A DNA stretch of 64,000 nucleotides from Microbacterium nymphoidis (GCF_021044885.1 NZ_JAJNOD010000002.1:470643-534642), one strand, 5' to 3'; shown: positions 52,452 to 60,684, counted from the first letter of the stretch. Program-made: numbers and translations. The notes: a model not told the origin generated them from the sequence alone.

Positions 52452-53615
52452 ATGCAGACGGTGAACACCCCCGACACCCGGGAAGTTCCCTGGGGCGACG
52501 TCTGGGGGCAGGACGATGCCGTCGAGACGCTTCGTGCCGCTGCGGCCGATCCGGCCAGCATGACGCATGCCTGGCTCATCACGGGCCCTCCGGGCTCTGG
52601 TCGTTCGACGCTCGCGTACGCCTTCGCGGCGTCGCTGATCGCCGCCCCGGGGGATCACCATGCGATGCGTCAGGTCATGGCGCGCACCCACCCGGACCTG
52701 TCGGCGCTGCGCACCGAGGGTGTGATCATCTCCATCAAGGACGCGCGCGCCCTGGTGGAGCGCAGTTATCTCGCGCCGTCGGCCGGCCGTCATCGCGTGA
52801 TCGTGGTGGAGGACGCCGACCGCATGACCGAGCGCACCTCGAATGTGCTCCTCAAGGCCCTCGAAGAGCCGCCCGCCGTGACGGTGTGGGTGCTGTGCGC
52901 CCCCTCGGAGGCGGACCTGCTTCCCACGATCCGCTCGCGTGTGCGGACGCTGCGCCTGCGGGAGCCCGAGGTCGAAGACGTGGCCCGCCTCATCCAGGCC
53001 CGCACCGGAGTTTCCGCCGAGATCGCCGAGCAGTCGGCCCGGCACGCCCAACGTCACATCGGCATGGCCCAGCGTCTCGCCACGGATGAGGCGTCACGGC
53101 GTCGTCGTGAATCCACGCTGCGCGGGGTGCTGGCGGTGCGATCCATCGGCGATGTGATCGAGGTCGCGGCGCAGATCGTCCAGGCCGCCACCGAGGACGC
53201 GAAGGCGCTCACCGCGGCACGCGATGAGGCGGAGCGTGCCACGCTGCTGCGCACGGTCGGCATCGTCGAGGGCGCGGCGATTCCTCCGGCCGTCCGATCA
53301 CAGCTGAACGCACTCGAAGACGAGCAGAAACGCCGGGCCACTCGTAGCCTGCGAGACGGCCTGGACCGCGTGCTCACCGACATGCAGTCCCTGTTCCGTG
53401 ACGTGGCCATGATGCAGTTCGGGCGCACGGACGGGCTGATCAACGTCGAACTCGCCGCGGACGCGCGCGCCCGGACCGAACAGTGGACGCCACAGCGCAC
53501 GCTCGCCGTGCTGGATGCCATCACCGCCACCCGTGAGGCGCTCCAGCAGAACGCGGCACCCGTACTCGCCATCGAAAGCCTGCTCATCACGGTAGGAACC
53601 GGAAGGACACCATGA
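52452..53615 (+). CDS. holB: DNA polymerase III delta-prime subunit
   Basis: The 387-residue clamp-loader subunit has the AAA+ fold: VWGQDDAVETLRAAA, a degenerate P-loop GPPGSGRST in which Arg replaces Lys, VIVVEDADRMTERTSNVLLKALEEPP, and LPTIRSRVRTLRLREP. Lack of the P-loop Lys agrees with the non-hydrolysing role of delta-prime. No zinc-cysteine cluster is present, as in other actinobacteria. It has its own leaderless promoter and is coupled to the next gene (ATGA overlap). Confidence 0.93.
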   Translation: MQTVNTPDTREVPWGDVWGQDDAVETLRAAAADPASMTHAWLITGPPGSGRSTLAYAFAASLIAAPGDHHAMRQVMARTHPDLSALRTEGVIISIKDARALVERSYLAPSAGRHRVIVVEDADRMTERTSNVLLKALEEPPAVTVWVLCAPSEADLLPTIRSRVRTLRLREPEVEDVARLIQARTGVSAEIAEQSARHAQRHIGMAQRLATDEASRRRRESTLRGVLAVRSIGDVIEVAAQIVQAATEDAKALTAARDEAERATLLRTVGIVEGAAIPPAVRSQLNALEDEQKRRATRSLRDGLDRVLTDMQSLFRDVAMMQFGRTDGLINVELAADARARTEQWTPQRTLAVLDAITATREALQQNAAPVLAIESLLITVGTGRTP

Positions 53616-55156
53616 AGACCTCGCTGCTGCGACGGGGAGTGGCAGCGATCGCGCTGCTGGTCACGACCTCACTCACCCTCAGCGCCTGTCTGTACTCCCA
53701 GATCCCGAAGGGGGCGGGGGAGATCTATCAGAACGTTCCCGCTTCGACGGAGGGTGTGCCCGAGAACCTGGTGCCGTTCTACACGCAGGAACTGGACTGG
53801 AAGATCTGCAACACGACCTTCCAGTGCACGACCGTGGAGGTCCCGCTCGATTACGCGCACCCCGAGGAGCGCACCATCGAGCTGTCGGTGATCCGCAGCG
53901 TCGCCATGGGCAAGCGCCAGGGCTCCCTGTTGACCAACCCCGGAGGACCGGGCGCGAGCGGTGTCGCCCTCATCCGCGACTCGCTGAGCTTCGCCGTGGG
54001 CAAGCCGCTGCGTGAGAACTACGACATCATCGGTTTCGATCCCCGAGGCGTCGGGGAGTCCACAGCCGTGTCGTGCCTCAGCGGCACCGAGAAGGACGCC
54101 TTCCTGTATGACCCGTACACCGGTGCCCTCGGCAGTGACGAACGACGCACGGAGATGGACGCGCGCGGTCAGGCCTTCGCCGACGCCTGCGCCGAGAACT
54201 CCGACGGCCTTCTTCCCTACATCACCACGGTGAACGCGGCGAACGATCTCGACATCCTCCGCGGCGTGCTCGGCGACGAGAAGCTGAACTACCTCGGCTA
54301 CTCGTACGGCACATTCCTCGGTGCCAGCTATGCACAGCAGTTCCCGCAGCGGGCCGGCCGTCTCGTGCTCGACGGCGCCATCGACCCGAGCGTCTCGGGG
54401 ACGGACGTCGGCCTGACCCAGGCCGCCGGATTCGAGTCCGCGCTGCGGGCATACATGTCCGACTGCATCACCACACGCGAGTGCCCGTTCACCGGCGACG
54501 TGGACCAGGCGCTCACGGACCTGTCGACGCTGATGCACACGGTCGACGCATCCCCGCTGCCGACCAGCGACACCCGCACTCTCGACGGCAGCTCGCTGAT
54601 GACCGCGATTTCGGCCGCCATGTACAACCAGGACAACTGGAGCTATCTGACGCAGGCACTGTCCGGTGCGCTGGAGGGCGACGGCAGCGTCGCGATGTCG
54701 CTGGCCGACTTCTACAACGGCCGTGTGGGTCCGGGCGACTACGAGGACAACTCCACCGAGGCGTTCACCGCATACAACTGCATGGACTACCCGGATGAGG
54801 GCGACGCGGACAGCGCCGCGGCCGAGGAGCGTCTGCGTGCGGAAGCGCCGACCATCGCCGACTTCTGGGACGGGCCGAACACCTGCGGTTCCTGGCCCGT
54901 GGCCCCGACCGGCGTGCGCGCCCCCATCGCGGCCGAGGGAACGGGACCCATCGTCGTCATCGGAACCACCAACGACCCCGCGACGCCGTACCAGTGGTCC
55001 GTGAACCTGGCGGATCAGCTCGCTGAAGGCGTGCTCATCACTCGTGTGGGTGAGGGACACACCGGCTACGGCAAGGGGAACAACTGCGTGGATGACGCCG
55101 TCGAGTCCTATCTGATCGACGGCACCACCCCGGAGGACGGACTGCGCTGCGAGTGA
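53612..55156 (+). CDS. Exported alpha/beta hydrolase, tripeptidyl-aminopeptidase (SlpD/SlpE) type
   Basis: The 514-residue protein has a lipoprotein signal with lipidated C26 in LTLSAC. The hydrolase core has LTNPGGPGASG (oxyanion-loop type), GFDPRGVGEST, the nucleophile in YLGYSYGTFLG, and a C-terminal TAP-like domain with TNDPATPYQWSVNL (catalytic Asp region) and VGEGHTGYG (catalytic His). Related proteins are membrane-bound serine peptidases that trim peptides from the N-terminus. Four Cys in the middle and C-terminal part may form disulfides. It is translationally coupled to holB, as in other Microbacteriaceae. Confidence 0.9.
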   Translation: MKTSLLRRGVAAIALLVTTSLTLSACLYSQIPKGAGEIYQNVPASTEGVPENLVPFYTQELDWKICNTTFQCTTVEVPLDYAHPEERTIELSVIRSVAMGKRQGSLLTNPGGPGASGVALIRDSLSFAVGKPLRENYDIIGFDPRGVGESTAVSCLSGTEKDAFLYDPYTGALGSDERRTEMDARGQAFADACAENSDGLLPYITTVNAANDLDILRGVLGDEKLNYLGYSYGTFLGASYAQQFPQRAGRLVLDGAIDPSVSGTDVGLTQAAGFESALRAYMSDCITTRECPFTGDVDQALTDLSTLMHTVDASPLPTSDTRTLDGSSLMTAISAAMYNQDNWSYLTQALSGALEGDGSVAMSLADFYNGRVGPGDYEDNSTEAFTAYNCMDYPDEGDADSAAAEERLRAEAPTIADFWDGPNTCGSWPVAPTGVRAPIAAEGTGPIVVIGTTNDPATPYQWSVNLADQLAEGVLITRVGEGHTGYGKGNNCVDDAVESYLIDGTTPEDGLRCE

Positions 55157-55224
55157 TCCGGCTCGCCCGGAGTCTGGCCGGTTTCAGAGCACGCTCGCGC
55201 ATGCTGTAAGCTGATCCATGGCCC

Positions 55225-55300
55225 GCCGCTTTAGCTCAGTCGGCAGAGCGAGTCACTCGTAATGACTAGGTCGTCGGTTCGATTCCGACAAGCGGCTCCA
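55225..55300 (+). tRNA. tRNA-Thr (anticodon CGT)
   Basis: A complete cloverleaf with acceptor GCCGCTT/AAGCGGC, D-arm AGCTCAGTCGGCAGAGC, anticodon stem AGTCA/TGACT with loop CTCGTAA (anticodon CGT), T-arm GTCGG/CCGAC and an encoded CCA. A TAAGCT -10 at 55207-55212 precedes it. Confidence 0.96.
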
Positions 55301-55303
55301 CAG

Positions 55304-55329
55304 AAAACCCCCGGTTTGCCGGGGGTTTT
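55304..55329 (+). terminator. Rho-independent terminator of tRNA-Thr
   Basis: AAAACCCCCGG / CCGGGGGTTTT arms enclose a TTTG loop, with T-run at the end; one of the few classical terminators in the window. Confidence 0.92.
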
Positions 55330-55401
55330 CGAGTTTCCACAGCCGGGTGGAGCGGTATCCCACTGGTGCTTGCGGCGAACATGCGGCCCGCTGGAAGCAC
55401 G

Positions 55402-55407
55402 TAGGCT
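55402..55407 (+). promoter_or_regulatory. -10 box TAGGCT for a leaderless transcript
   Basis: TAGGCT is followed by exactly 6 nt and the ATG of the nicotinamidase fusion gene; there is no ribosome site. Confidence 0.55.
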
Positions 55408-55413
55408 CACTCT

Positions 55414-56520
55414 ATGGCTCGAGCACTTCTGATCGTCGACGTCCAGAACGACTTCACGGAGGGCGGCGCCCTGCCGGTGTCTGGAGGCGATGCCGTGGCC
55501 GCAGGCGTGACGGCGTTCCTCGCTGAGCATGCGGACGAGTACGACCGCATCGTGGCCTCGCGGGACTGGCATGACCCCGACGGCGACAACGGGGGACACT
55601 TCGCGAGCGGCACGCCCGACTTCGTGGACACCTGGCCCGTGCACTGCGTCGCGGGAACTCCGGGTGCTGACTACGACCCGTTGCTGGACACGAGCGCCAT
55701 CACGGACCACGTCCTGAAAGGTCAGGGAGTTCCCGCCTATTCGATGTTCCAGGGGAGGACGGCGGATGGCACCGGAACCGCGGCACTGCTCGCCTCTTAC
55801 GGCGTGACGGAGGTCGATGTGGTCGGCATCGCCACCGACCACTGCGTGCGTGCCTCCGCGCTCGATGCTGTGCACGCCGGATTCGAGGTCCGGGTGCTCA
55901 CCGACTTGATCGCCGGTGTCTCACCGGAGACGAGCGCGCGGGCGTTGAGCGAGCTGGCCGCCGCGGGCGCAGATCTGGAGCCGTCGGAGATCATCACCAC
56001 CGTTCGTCAGGTGCGCGCCGACGAATGGATGCGTGTGAAGGAGCTCCGACTGCGCGCTCTTGCCGACCCGGATGCCGCCGTCGCCTTCCTCAGCACGGTG
56101 GAGGCATCCAGTGCCGAGCCGGATTCCTTCTGGCAGGATCGCACCGAAAACGCTGCCGAGGGCAGTTCCGCGGCGGCTCAGTTCATTGCGGAACGCGCGG
56201 GTGAGTGGATCGGCACGGCCACCGTCCTGATCCAGCAAGCCGGGTCGGTGAACGAGTTCGGTGTGCTGCGTCCGGCCGACCGCGCGATCATCGTCGGCGT
56301 CTATGTGGACCCGGTGGCTCGTGGCGAGGGCGTGATCGACGATCTGCTGACGATCTGTGGTGCGTGGGCGCGCGCCGAAGGACTCTCGGAGATCTTCCTG
56401 GACGTCCACGTCGACAACCACCGCGCACAGGCTGCGTACCGCAGGGCCGGATTCACTGCCACGGGCGTTCGTTTCACCGCGTCGATCGGCGACGAGATGG
56501 AGATGTCGCGCCGGCTGTAG
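55414..56520 (+). CDS. Nicotinamidase fused to a GNAT acetyltransferase
   Basis: A 368-residue two-domain protein. Residues 1-190 form an isochorismatase-fold nicotinamidase (PncA-like) with catalytic D9, K102 and C144 and metal ligands D51, H53 and H62 in SRDWHDPDGDNGGHF; such enzymes turn nicotinamide into nicotinate for NAD salvage. From about residue 200 a GNAT-type acetyltransferase follows: VRADEWMRVKELRLRALADP, VGVYVDPVARGEGVIDDLL (acetyl-CoA motif) and DVHVDNHRAQAAYRRAGF. Both halves are intact and no stop or frame change separates them. What the second domain acetylates is not known. Confidence 0.88.
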   Translation: MARALLIVDVQNDFTEGGALPVSGGDAVAAGVTAFLAEHADEYDRIVASRDWHDPDGDNGGHFASGTPDFVDTWPVHCVAGTPGADYDPLLDTSAITDHVLKGQGVPAYSMFQGRTADGTGTAALLASYGVTEVDVVGIATDHCVRASALDAVHAGFEVRVLTDLIAGVSPETSARALSELAAAGADLEPSEIITTVRQVRADEWMRVKELRLRALADPDAAVAFLSTVEASSAEPDSFWQDRTENAAEGSSAAAQFIAERAGEWIGTATVLIQQAGSVNEFGVLRPADRAIIVGVYVDPVARGEGVIDDLLTICGAWARAEGLSEIFLDVHVDNHRAQAAYRRAGFTATGVRFTASIGDEMEMSRRL

Positions 56521-56523
56521 CTC

Positions 56524-56919
56524 TCAGCGCCGACGAGCGTCAGGGCGCGTTCGGCGCGGATCCAGAACGGACACCGCGATCCGATCGGCGAGCCACACCA
56601 GAAATCCGGCCACGGACAGACCCGTCAGTCCGCCGGCCGCCAGCAGAACGGCCACCGCTGTGACGAGCGCTGCCTCGATCGCGAGGCGCGCGGGTTCGGG
56701 AAGCCGGTACTCGGCCTTCGGTGAGAGGAACAACGCCCACGTCACCGCGACGACGATGACCGCGGCGATTGCGGTGGGCCACTGCCAGCCGCCGGTGGTG
56801 AGTCGCCATGCGCCCGCGAAGGCCCCCGCCAGGAGGGCGAGCTCGACGATGAAACGCACGAGGAGCGCGATGCGGCGGGCAGTGCCGCTGCGGACCCCAT
56901 CGGCCGGGTCATCGGTCAT
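56524..56919 (-). CDS. YrdB-like (DUF2568) membrane protein
   Basis: A 131-residue protein with four hydrophobic segments: FIVELALLAGAFAGAWRL, WPTAIAAVIVVAVTWALF, ALVTAVAVLLAAGGLTG and FLVWLADRIAV. The block FLSPKAEYRLPEPARLAIEAAL matches the YrdB/DUF2568 family, whose role is unknown. A TACGGT box 6 nt before the ATG fixes the start. It converges with the nicotinamidase fusion gene, the stops being 3 bp apart. Confidence 0.82.
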   Translation of the reverse strand: MTDDPADGVRSGTARRIALLVRFIVELALLAGAFAGAWRLTTGGWQWPTAIAAVIVVAVTWALFLSPKAEYRLPEPARLAIEAALVTAVAVLLAAGGLTGLSVAGFLVWLADRIAVSVLDPRRTRPDARRR

Positions 56920-56925
56920 GATCAC

Positions 56926-56931
56926 ACCGTA
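56926..56931 (-). promoter_or_regulatory. -10 box TACGGT for the leaderless YrdB-like gene
   Basis: On the minus strand TACGGT is followed by 6 nt (GTGATC) and ATG at 56919. Confidence 0.5.
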
Positions 56932-57056
56932 GCGGTGCCATGAGCCGCACCGCACATCCGGAGGGACGAAGCGACGAAGCGGTGGAGTGACGGAGCCGGA
57001 ACAGCGGACTGATCCTCTGAAAGCCGGTGGCCGCAGAGGCGGCCGATGTCTCACGG

Positions 57057-57129
57057 TGGGCCCCGTGGGGCTCGAACCCACGACCCGCGGATTAAAAGTC
57101 CGATGCTCTGCCAACTGAGCTAGAGGCCC
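57057..57129 (-). tRNA. tRNA-Lys (anticodon TTT)
   Basis: The minus strand folds as a cloverleaf: acceptor GGGCCTC, D-arm AGCTCAGTTGGCAGAGC, anticodon loop CTTTTAA (anticodon TTT), T-arm with GGTTCGAGCC. One acceptor wobble pair and a mismatch at the outer anticodon-stem position are seen. The 3' CCA is not encoded. Confidence 0.94.
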
Positions 57130-57293
57130 GTCCTTCCACTCTAGAGGTTCGTCGGGGCGTCGCGCTCCGCAGCAGGCCGGGCGCGAGTGCAGGATCATCC
57201 GCCGGGTCCATGACCATATCGGCAGAAGTCTCATGTTTTCGGCGCCTGGTCCTGGATTCGGCGCACGTGCACCCTCGTCCCCGAAGCCGCGCG

Positions 57294-57299
57294 TACCCT
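57294..57299 (+). promoter_or_regulatory. -10 box TACCCT for a leaderless transcript
   Basis: TACCCT is followed by exactly 6 nt and ATG at 57306. A weak GGAG overlaps the 6 nt, too close to the ATG to act as a ribosome site. Confidence 0.5.
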
Positions 57300-57305
57300 G
57301 GAGTG

Positions 57306-57935
57306 ATGCCTGAGTCGTTCCATAAGCCGGTGCGCCGGCCGTCGTCGATGTTCGACACGATCTTCGGCGGACATGACCCGGCTGACACCTCTCGTGTGGC
57401 GCATTCGACGGCGCACGCGCTGTTGGCCCGCGTCCGCGAAGATCCGGAAGCGGAGGTGGTCGAGCGCCTGGTGGCGTTCACCGCCGAGCACGGTATCGAC
57501 ACGATCGCGTCGCTGTGGTCCCAGGCACCGGCCCGCAGCCTTCCCGGCGCGCTCTGGAGGATCTACCTGTTGCAGCTGATGGTGCACGAGGACGCTCACA
57601 CATCGAGCATCATCTACGAGCGCGGACGCCACGAGCTTGCATCTGCCGATCCGATCGTCGCGGGAGCGCCGACACCGGCCGGTCCCGATGAGATGGTGGC
57701 GCTTGCCGATGCGATTCTCCGCGGAGTGTTCGACGGCGACTTCGCTGTCGCCCTCAATCGCGCCGCGTCCTTCAGCCGTGTCGAAGCATCCGGGGCGACA
57801 CACCTTGCGGACGACTATGAACTCACCGAACCGGATCGGTCCACCGCTCTCACGACGAAGGCCCTGCGGCTGTCCACATTCGCCGCGGACCTCGATGCTG
57901 CGGCGGCCCACTGGCGTGCCGGCACCCTGACCTGA
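57306..57935 (+). CDS. Conserved actinobacterial protein of unknown function
   Basis: A 209-residue soluble, mostly helical, acidic protein with no signal peptide or membrane segment. Visible features are a basic N-terminus (FHKPVRRPSSMFDTIFGG), a helix-rich middle with WSQAPARSLPGALWRIYLLQLMVHEDAH, and an Ala-rich end. I recall similar proteins in Microbacteriaceae, where some carry an RNA polymerase beta label, but none of the beta-subunit motifs are present, so I do not use that name. The start is set by the -10 box. A tRNA-Lys gene is divergent upstream. Confidence 0.75.
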   Translation: MPESFHKPVRRPSSMFDTIFGGHDPADTSRVAHSTAHALLARVREDPEAEVVERLVAFTAEHGIDTIASLWSQAPARSLPGALWRIYLLQLMVHEDAHTSSIIYERGRHELASADPIVAGAPTPAGPDEMVALADAILRGVFDGDFAVALNRAASFSRVEASGATHLADDYELTEPDRSTALTTKALRLSTFAADLDAAAAHWRAGTLT

Positions 57936-58042
57936 GTCAGCAGTCGCCCGCGCGGCGCCCGCGTCGCCGGTTGACAGCTGGGGGACGGCGCGGCCCCGAC
58001 CACCCCGGATACGCCGGTTGCGCGCCGGGAACAGCACGGCCC

Positions 58043-58161
58043 GCATCGGACGCTGGCTTCGCCGGCCGAGGGTACGCAACAGGACGCTCCGCATCGGACG
58101 CTGGCTTCGCCGGCCGAGGGTACGCAACAGAACGCTCCGCATCGAAATCTGGCTTCGCCCG
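58043..58161 (+). repeat. 48-bp tandem repeat, two full copies and a partial third
   Basis: A 48-bp unit starting GCATCGGACGCTGGCTTCGC is present at 58043-58090 and 58091-58138 with one base changed, and its start recurs at 58139-58161 in decayed form. The unit contains the small hairpin GGCTTCGCC. Because 48 is a multiple of three, frames stay open on both strands through the array, but none has a ribosome site or family match. The rest of the 57936-58390 gap shows nothing I can name. Confidence 0.85.
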
Positions 58162-58390
58162 TCCAGCGCAGAGCAGCACGTCCCCCACCCGATGCACACG
58201 GCGTCAGGTGAGTGTCTGAAACTGCATCGGATGCACGCGTCACCGGCCGAGCGTCCCACCCGACCGGCGGGCGAGTCCGCGCAGCCAAGATTCGTGCTCG
58301 GTACGTCGGGTACGTGTGAGGACACGCCCGGACCGCTGCTGCCAAAGGCGGAGATTTCCCGGGCCGGAATACCCTCGCCCGCGATCGCGT

Positions 58391-58483
58391 TATGATCGAG
58401 TGCCGGGCCGCAGTAACCCCGGGCTCCAAAACTTGCCGCTCCGAGCGGCCTCGCGCCGAGAGGCGTTTCTGCGGCCCGGTTTT
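58391..58483 (+). ncRNA. Candidate structured small RNA with own promoter and terminator-like end
   Basis: TATGAT (58391-58396) is a good -10 box. From 58403 an 11-base arm CCGGGCCGCAG pairs perfectly with CTGCGGCCCGG at 58469-58479, followed by TTTT. Inside are GCCGC/GCGGC (58435-58449) with a 5-base loop and CGCC-GAGA-GGCG (58454-58465) with a GNRA tetraloop; the segment 58414-58434 stays mostly single-stranded. I do not recognise the family: it lacks the SRP RNA loop, tRNA features and 6C-type loops. It ends 54 bp before the next gene, which has its own promoter, so it looks like an independent RNA. Confidence 0.55.
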
Positions 58484-58525
58484 ATCATGTCCGGGCGATG
58501 CGCGTGTCGACGAATCCCGCCGGAC

Positions 58526-58531
58526 TAGGCT
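58526..58531 (+). promoter_or_regulatory. -10 box TAGGCT for the leaderless aminotransferase gene
   Basis: TAGGCT lies exactly 6 nt before the ATG at 58538; no ribosome site is present. Confidence 0.55.
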
Positions 58532-58537
58532 CAGGAC

Positions 58538-59419
58538 ATGACGCGTTTCGCACTGCTCATCCGGCCGGTCGCGGCCGATGACCACCGCTCCGGGTTCTCC
58601 GACACATTCGCCGAGACCGATCCGTCCGCCCCGGCCCTTTCCGTGGGGGAGCTCAGCACCCAGCGCGGCGACGGGATCTTCGAGTCGATCGGTGTGGTGG
58701 ACGGCCATGCGCAGGAGGTCGGCCCGCATCTGGAGCGCCTGGAGCATTCGGCCCGGCTGTGCGACTTGCCGGCGCCGAACCTCACGCAGTGGCGGGAAGC
58801 CATCGCCATCGCCGCGTCGCACAGCGGAGCCGGTGAGTACGTCATCAAACTCATCCTCAGCCGGGGCGTCGAGCACGGCCCGACGCCGACGGCGTGGGTG
58901 ACCCTCGCGCCCGCCGCGGACAACACCCAGGCCCGCACCGAGGGGATCGCGGTTGTCACGCTCGATCGTGGCATCGACAGCGAAGCACCGGCGCGCGCGC
59001 CATGGCTTCTGCTCGGGGCGAAGACCCTGTCGTATGCCGTGAACATGGCCGCCATCCGCGAGGCACACAAGCGCGGCGCCGATGATGCCGTGTTCCACTC
59101 GTCGGACGGCGTCCTGCTGGAGGCGCCCACCGCATCCGTCGTGATCCGCACCGGCGAGCGCTTCGTGACCCCGGCCCCGGGCGCCGGAATCTTGCATGGC
59201 ACCACCCAGATCAGCCTGTTCCAGTACCTCTCCGGACGCGGCTTCGAGGTCGGCTACGAGACCCTGCGCACCGAGGCTCTGGCCGAGGCCGATGCGGCGT
59301 GGCTCGTCTCCAGCGTCCGGCTGGCGGCACCCATCACCTCGGTCGACGAGAGCGCGCTGACGGTGGATGACCAGCTGACGGCCGAGATGAACGCGTACCT
59401 GCTCTCACCGCGCGACTGA
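58538..59419 (+). CDS. Class IV aminotransferase / aminodeoxychorismate lyase-like
   Basis: The 293-residue PLP enzyme is fold type IV: RGDGIFESIGVVDGHAQEVGPHLERLEHSARL near the N-terminus, the cofactor lysine in LLLGAKTLSYAVNMAA, and the Glu that contacts PLP in GVLLEAPTAS. The group includes PabC (4-amino-4-deoxychorismate lyase, folate pathway), branched-chain and D-amino acid aminotransferases. The short length and the GAKTLSY lysine block fit PabC-like proteins in actinobacteria, but no pabA or pabB is nearby, so the exact reaction is uncertain. The stop overlaps the next start by one base. Confidence 0.85.
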   Translation: MTRFALLIRPVAADDHRSGFSDTFAETDPSAPALSVGELSTQRGDGIFESIGVVDGHAQEVGPHLERLEHSARLCDLPAPNLTQWREAIAIAASHSGAGEYVIKLILSRGVEHGPTPTAWVTLAPAADNTQARTEGIAVVTLDRGIDSEAPARAPWLLLGAKTLSYAVNMAAIREAHKRGADDAVFHSSDGVLLEAPTASVVIRTGERFVTPAPGAGILHGTTQISLFQYLSGRGFEVGYETLRTEALAEADAAWLVSSVRLAAPITSVDESALTVDDQLTAEMNAYLLSPRD

Positions 59420-60219
59420 TGACGCAGCTGATCGAACTCGCTGCCGGCGATGCCCGGGCAATCCTGACTCCCACCGATGGCGCAGCGCTGCTGTCGCTGA
59501 CGGTGGCCGGGGCGGAGTTCCTCGCGGCCGACCCCAGCGCCGCCGGTACCGGGGAATGGGTCGGCGGGAACTACCCGCTCGCGCCATGGCCGGGCACGGT
59601 GCCGTCGAGGGTGGCCCGAAACGGCGCCGATCGCATCGACCTTCCGAGCCGCAGCCGGGGAAAGATCTCACACGGATTCCTGCTGGAGCGCACCTGGGAC
59701 GTGATCGAGCAGACAGCCGACCGGGTCGTGTTCGGGCACGGTATCCCCGAGGGCCCCTGGCGCGGGGACGCACGGCAGACGTACCGGCTGTTCCCTGACC
59801 GCCTGGAGGCCCGCCTCGAGGTCACCGTGGCGCAGGCGGCTCCCGTCGGACTCGGATTTCACCCGTGGTTCGCTCGCGAACCCGACGGCGGCCTGCCCAC
59901 GCTCGTCTCGGAGTTCGATGAGCTGATCCTCGCGGATGCGCAGGGTACCGAGACGGTGTCGGTCGATGCTCCGCAGTCACCCCGGGATGCCGTTCACCGC
60001 GGCGCGGTCAGGATGCCGCAATTGCGCTGGCGCGACGGACGAACGCTCGGCATCGAGAGCGAGTCCCGGGTGTGGGTGATTTACGAACAGGATCCGCGCG
60101 GGATCTGCGTGGAGCCGTGGACCTGTACGCCCGGTGAGTTCGCGGCGGGGGAGCGGATCACCGATGCCGGAGGAACCGAGGCGCTATCGATGACCCTGCG
60201 GTGGTCCCCGGCGCACTGA
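59419..60219 (+). CDS. Aldose 1-epimerase family protein
   Basis: The 266-residue protein has the galactose-mutarotase-like beta fold: GGNYPLAPWPGTVPSRVARN, SHGFLLERTWDVIEQ with the first catalytic-type His, VGLGFHPWFAR with the second, and a C-terminal CVEPWTCTPGEF with the Glu expected as base. Members interconvert anomers of aldoses or bind phosphorylated sugars. It is coupled to the aminotransferase gene, but no sugar pathway is evident nearby. Confidence 0.85.
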   Translation: MTQLIELAAGDARAILTPTDGAALLSLTVAGAEFLAADPSAAGTGEWVGGNYPLAPWPGTVPSRVARNGADRIDLPSRSRGKISHGFLLERTWDVIEQTADRVVFGHGIPEGPWRGDARQTYRLFPDRLEARLEVTVAQAAPVGLGFHPWFAREPDGGLPTLVSEFDELILADAQGTETVSVDAPQSPRDAVHRGAVRMPQLRWRDGRTLGIESESRVWVIYEQDPRGICVEPWTCTPGEFAAGERITDAGGTEALSMTLRWSPAH

Positions 60220-60243
60220 GCCTGCGCGATGGCCCGCGCGCCT

Positions 60244-60684
60244 TCAGGAACCTGCCGTCGTTGACCGACCGCGCGCGGCCGTCACCAGGGGGACGCCGAT
60301 CGACAGGATCGTGAAGGTCAGGGTGAACGCACTGGTCGCACCCATCAGCAAGGTCGCCGGGAGGAACCCTCCGGGACTCCACGCGCTGCCCGGCAGCCCG
60401 GGTCCGATGATCGCGAAGATCGCCATCAGCAGGACCGCGGCCACACCCGCGAACACCAGCGCGTGAGGCAGCACCCTGAGGCACAGCAACCAGAGCAGTG
60501 ACAGCACCGCTGCGCCCGCCAGAGTCCACACGGTACCCGGGAGAACCCAGCTCAGGGCCGCGACGGCTCCGCCTCCGAGGTAGAGCCCGACGCCGAGCGC
60601 GACTCCGATCAGAGCATTGGCGCCCGTACTCCGCGAGCGAGCCGAGGACTTCGTTGACGGGTGCATGTTCTCCAGGACCGACAT
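60244..60684 (-). CDS. Hypothetical four-helix membrane protein
   Basis: A 146-residue protein with a hydrophilic N-terminus (about 22 residues) and four hydrophobic segments: ALIGVALGVGLYLGGGAVAALSWVL, VWTLAGAAVLSLLWLLCL, ALVFAGVAAVLLMAIFAII, and LLMGATSAFTLTFTILSIGVPLV. No family is recognised. The ATG is 6 nt after a TAGCCT box on its strand. It converges with the epimerase-like gene. Confidence 0.68.
   Translation of the reverse strand: MSVLENMHPSTKSSARSRSTGANALIGVALGVGLYLGGGAVAALSWVLPGTVWTLAGAAVLSLLWLLCLRVLPHALVFAGVAAVLLMAIFAIIGPGLPGSAWSPGGFLPATLLMGATSAFTLTFTILSIGVPLVTAARGRSTTAGS

Noticed and set aside
57306..57935. Labelling the gene as RNA polymerase beta subunit
   Set aside because: No RpoB motif is present and the length is far too short; the label would come only from remembered database names.
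58043..58161. Repeats considered as a CRISPR array
   Set aside because: Copies are directly joined with no spacers, and no cas gene is present in the window. The same applies to 19285-19464.
57937..58197. 86-residue minus-strand frame with VAYPRPAKPASDAER repeats
   Set aside because: It follows directly from the 48-bp DNA repeat being a multiple of three; no ribosome site, promoter or family was seen.
58391..58483. Candidate RNA considered as 4.5S SRP RNA, a tRNA or a riboswitch
   Set aside because: The SRP symmetric-loop/GGAAGGAAGC-type features and any T-loop are absent, and the following gene has its own leaderless promoter, so it is not an mRNA leader.
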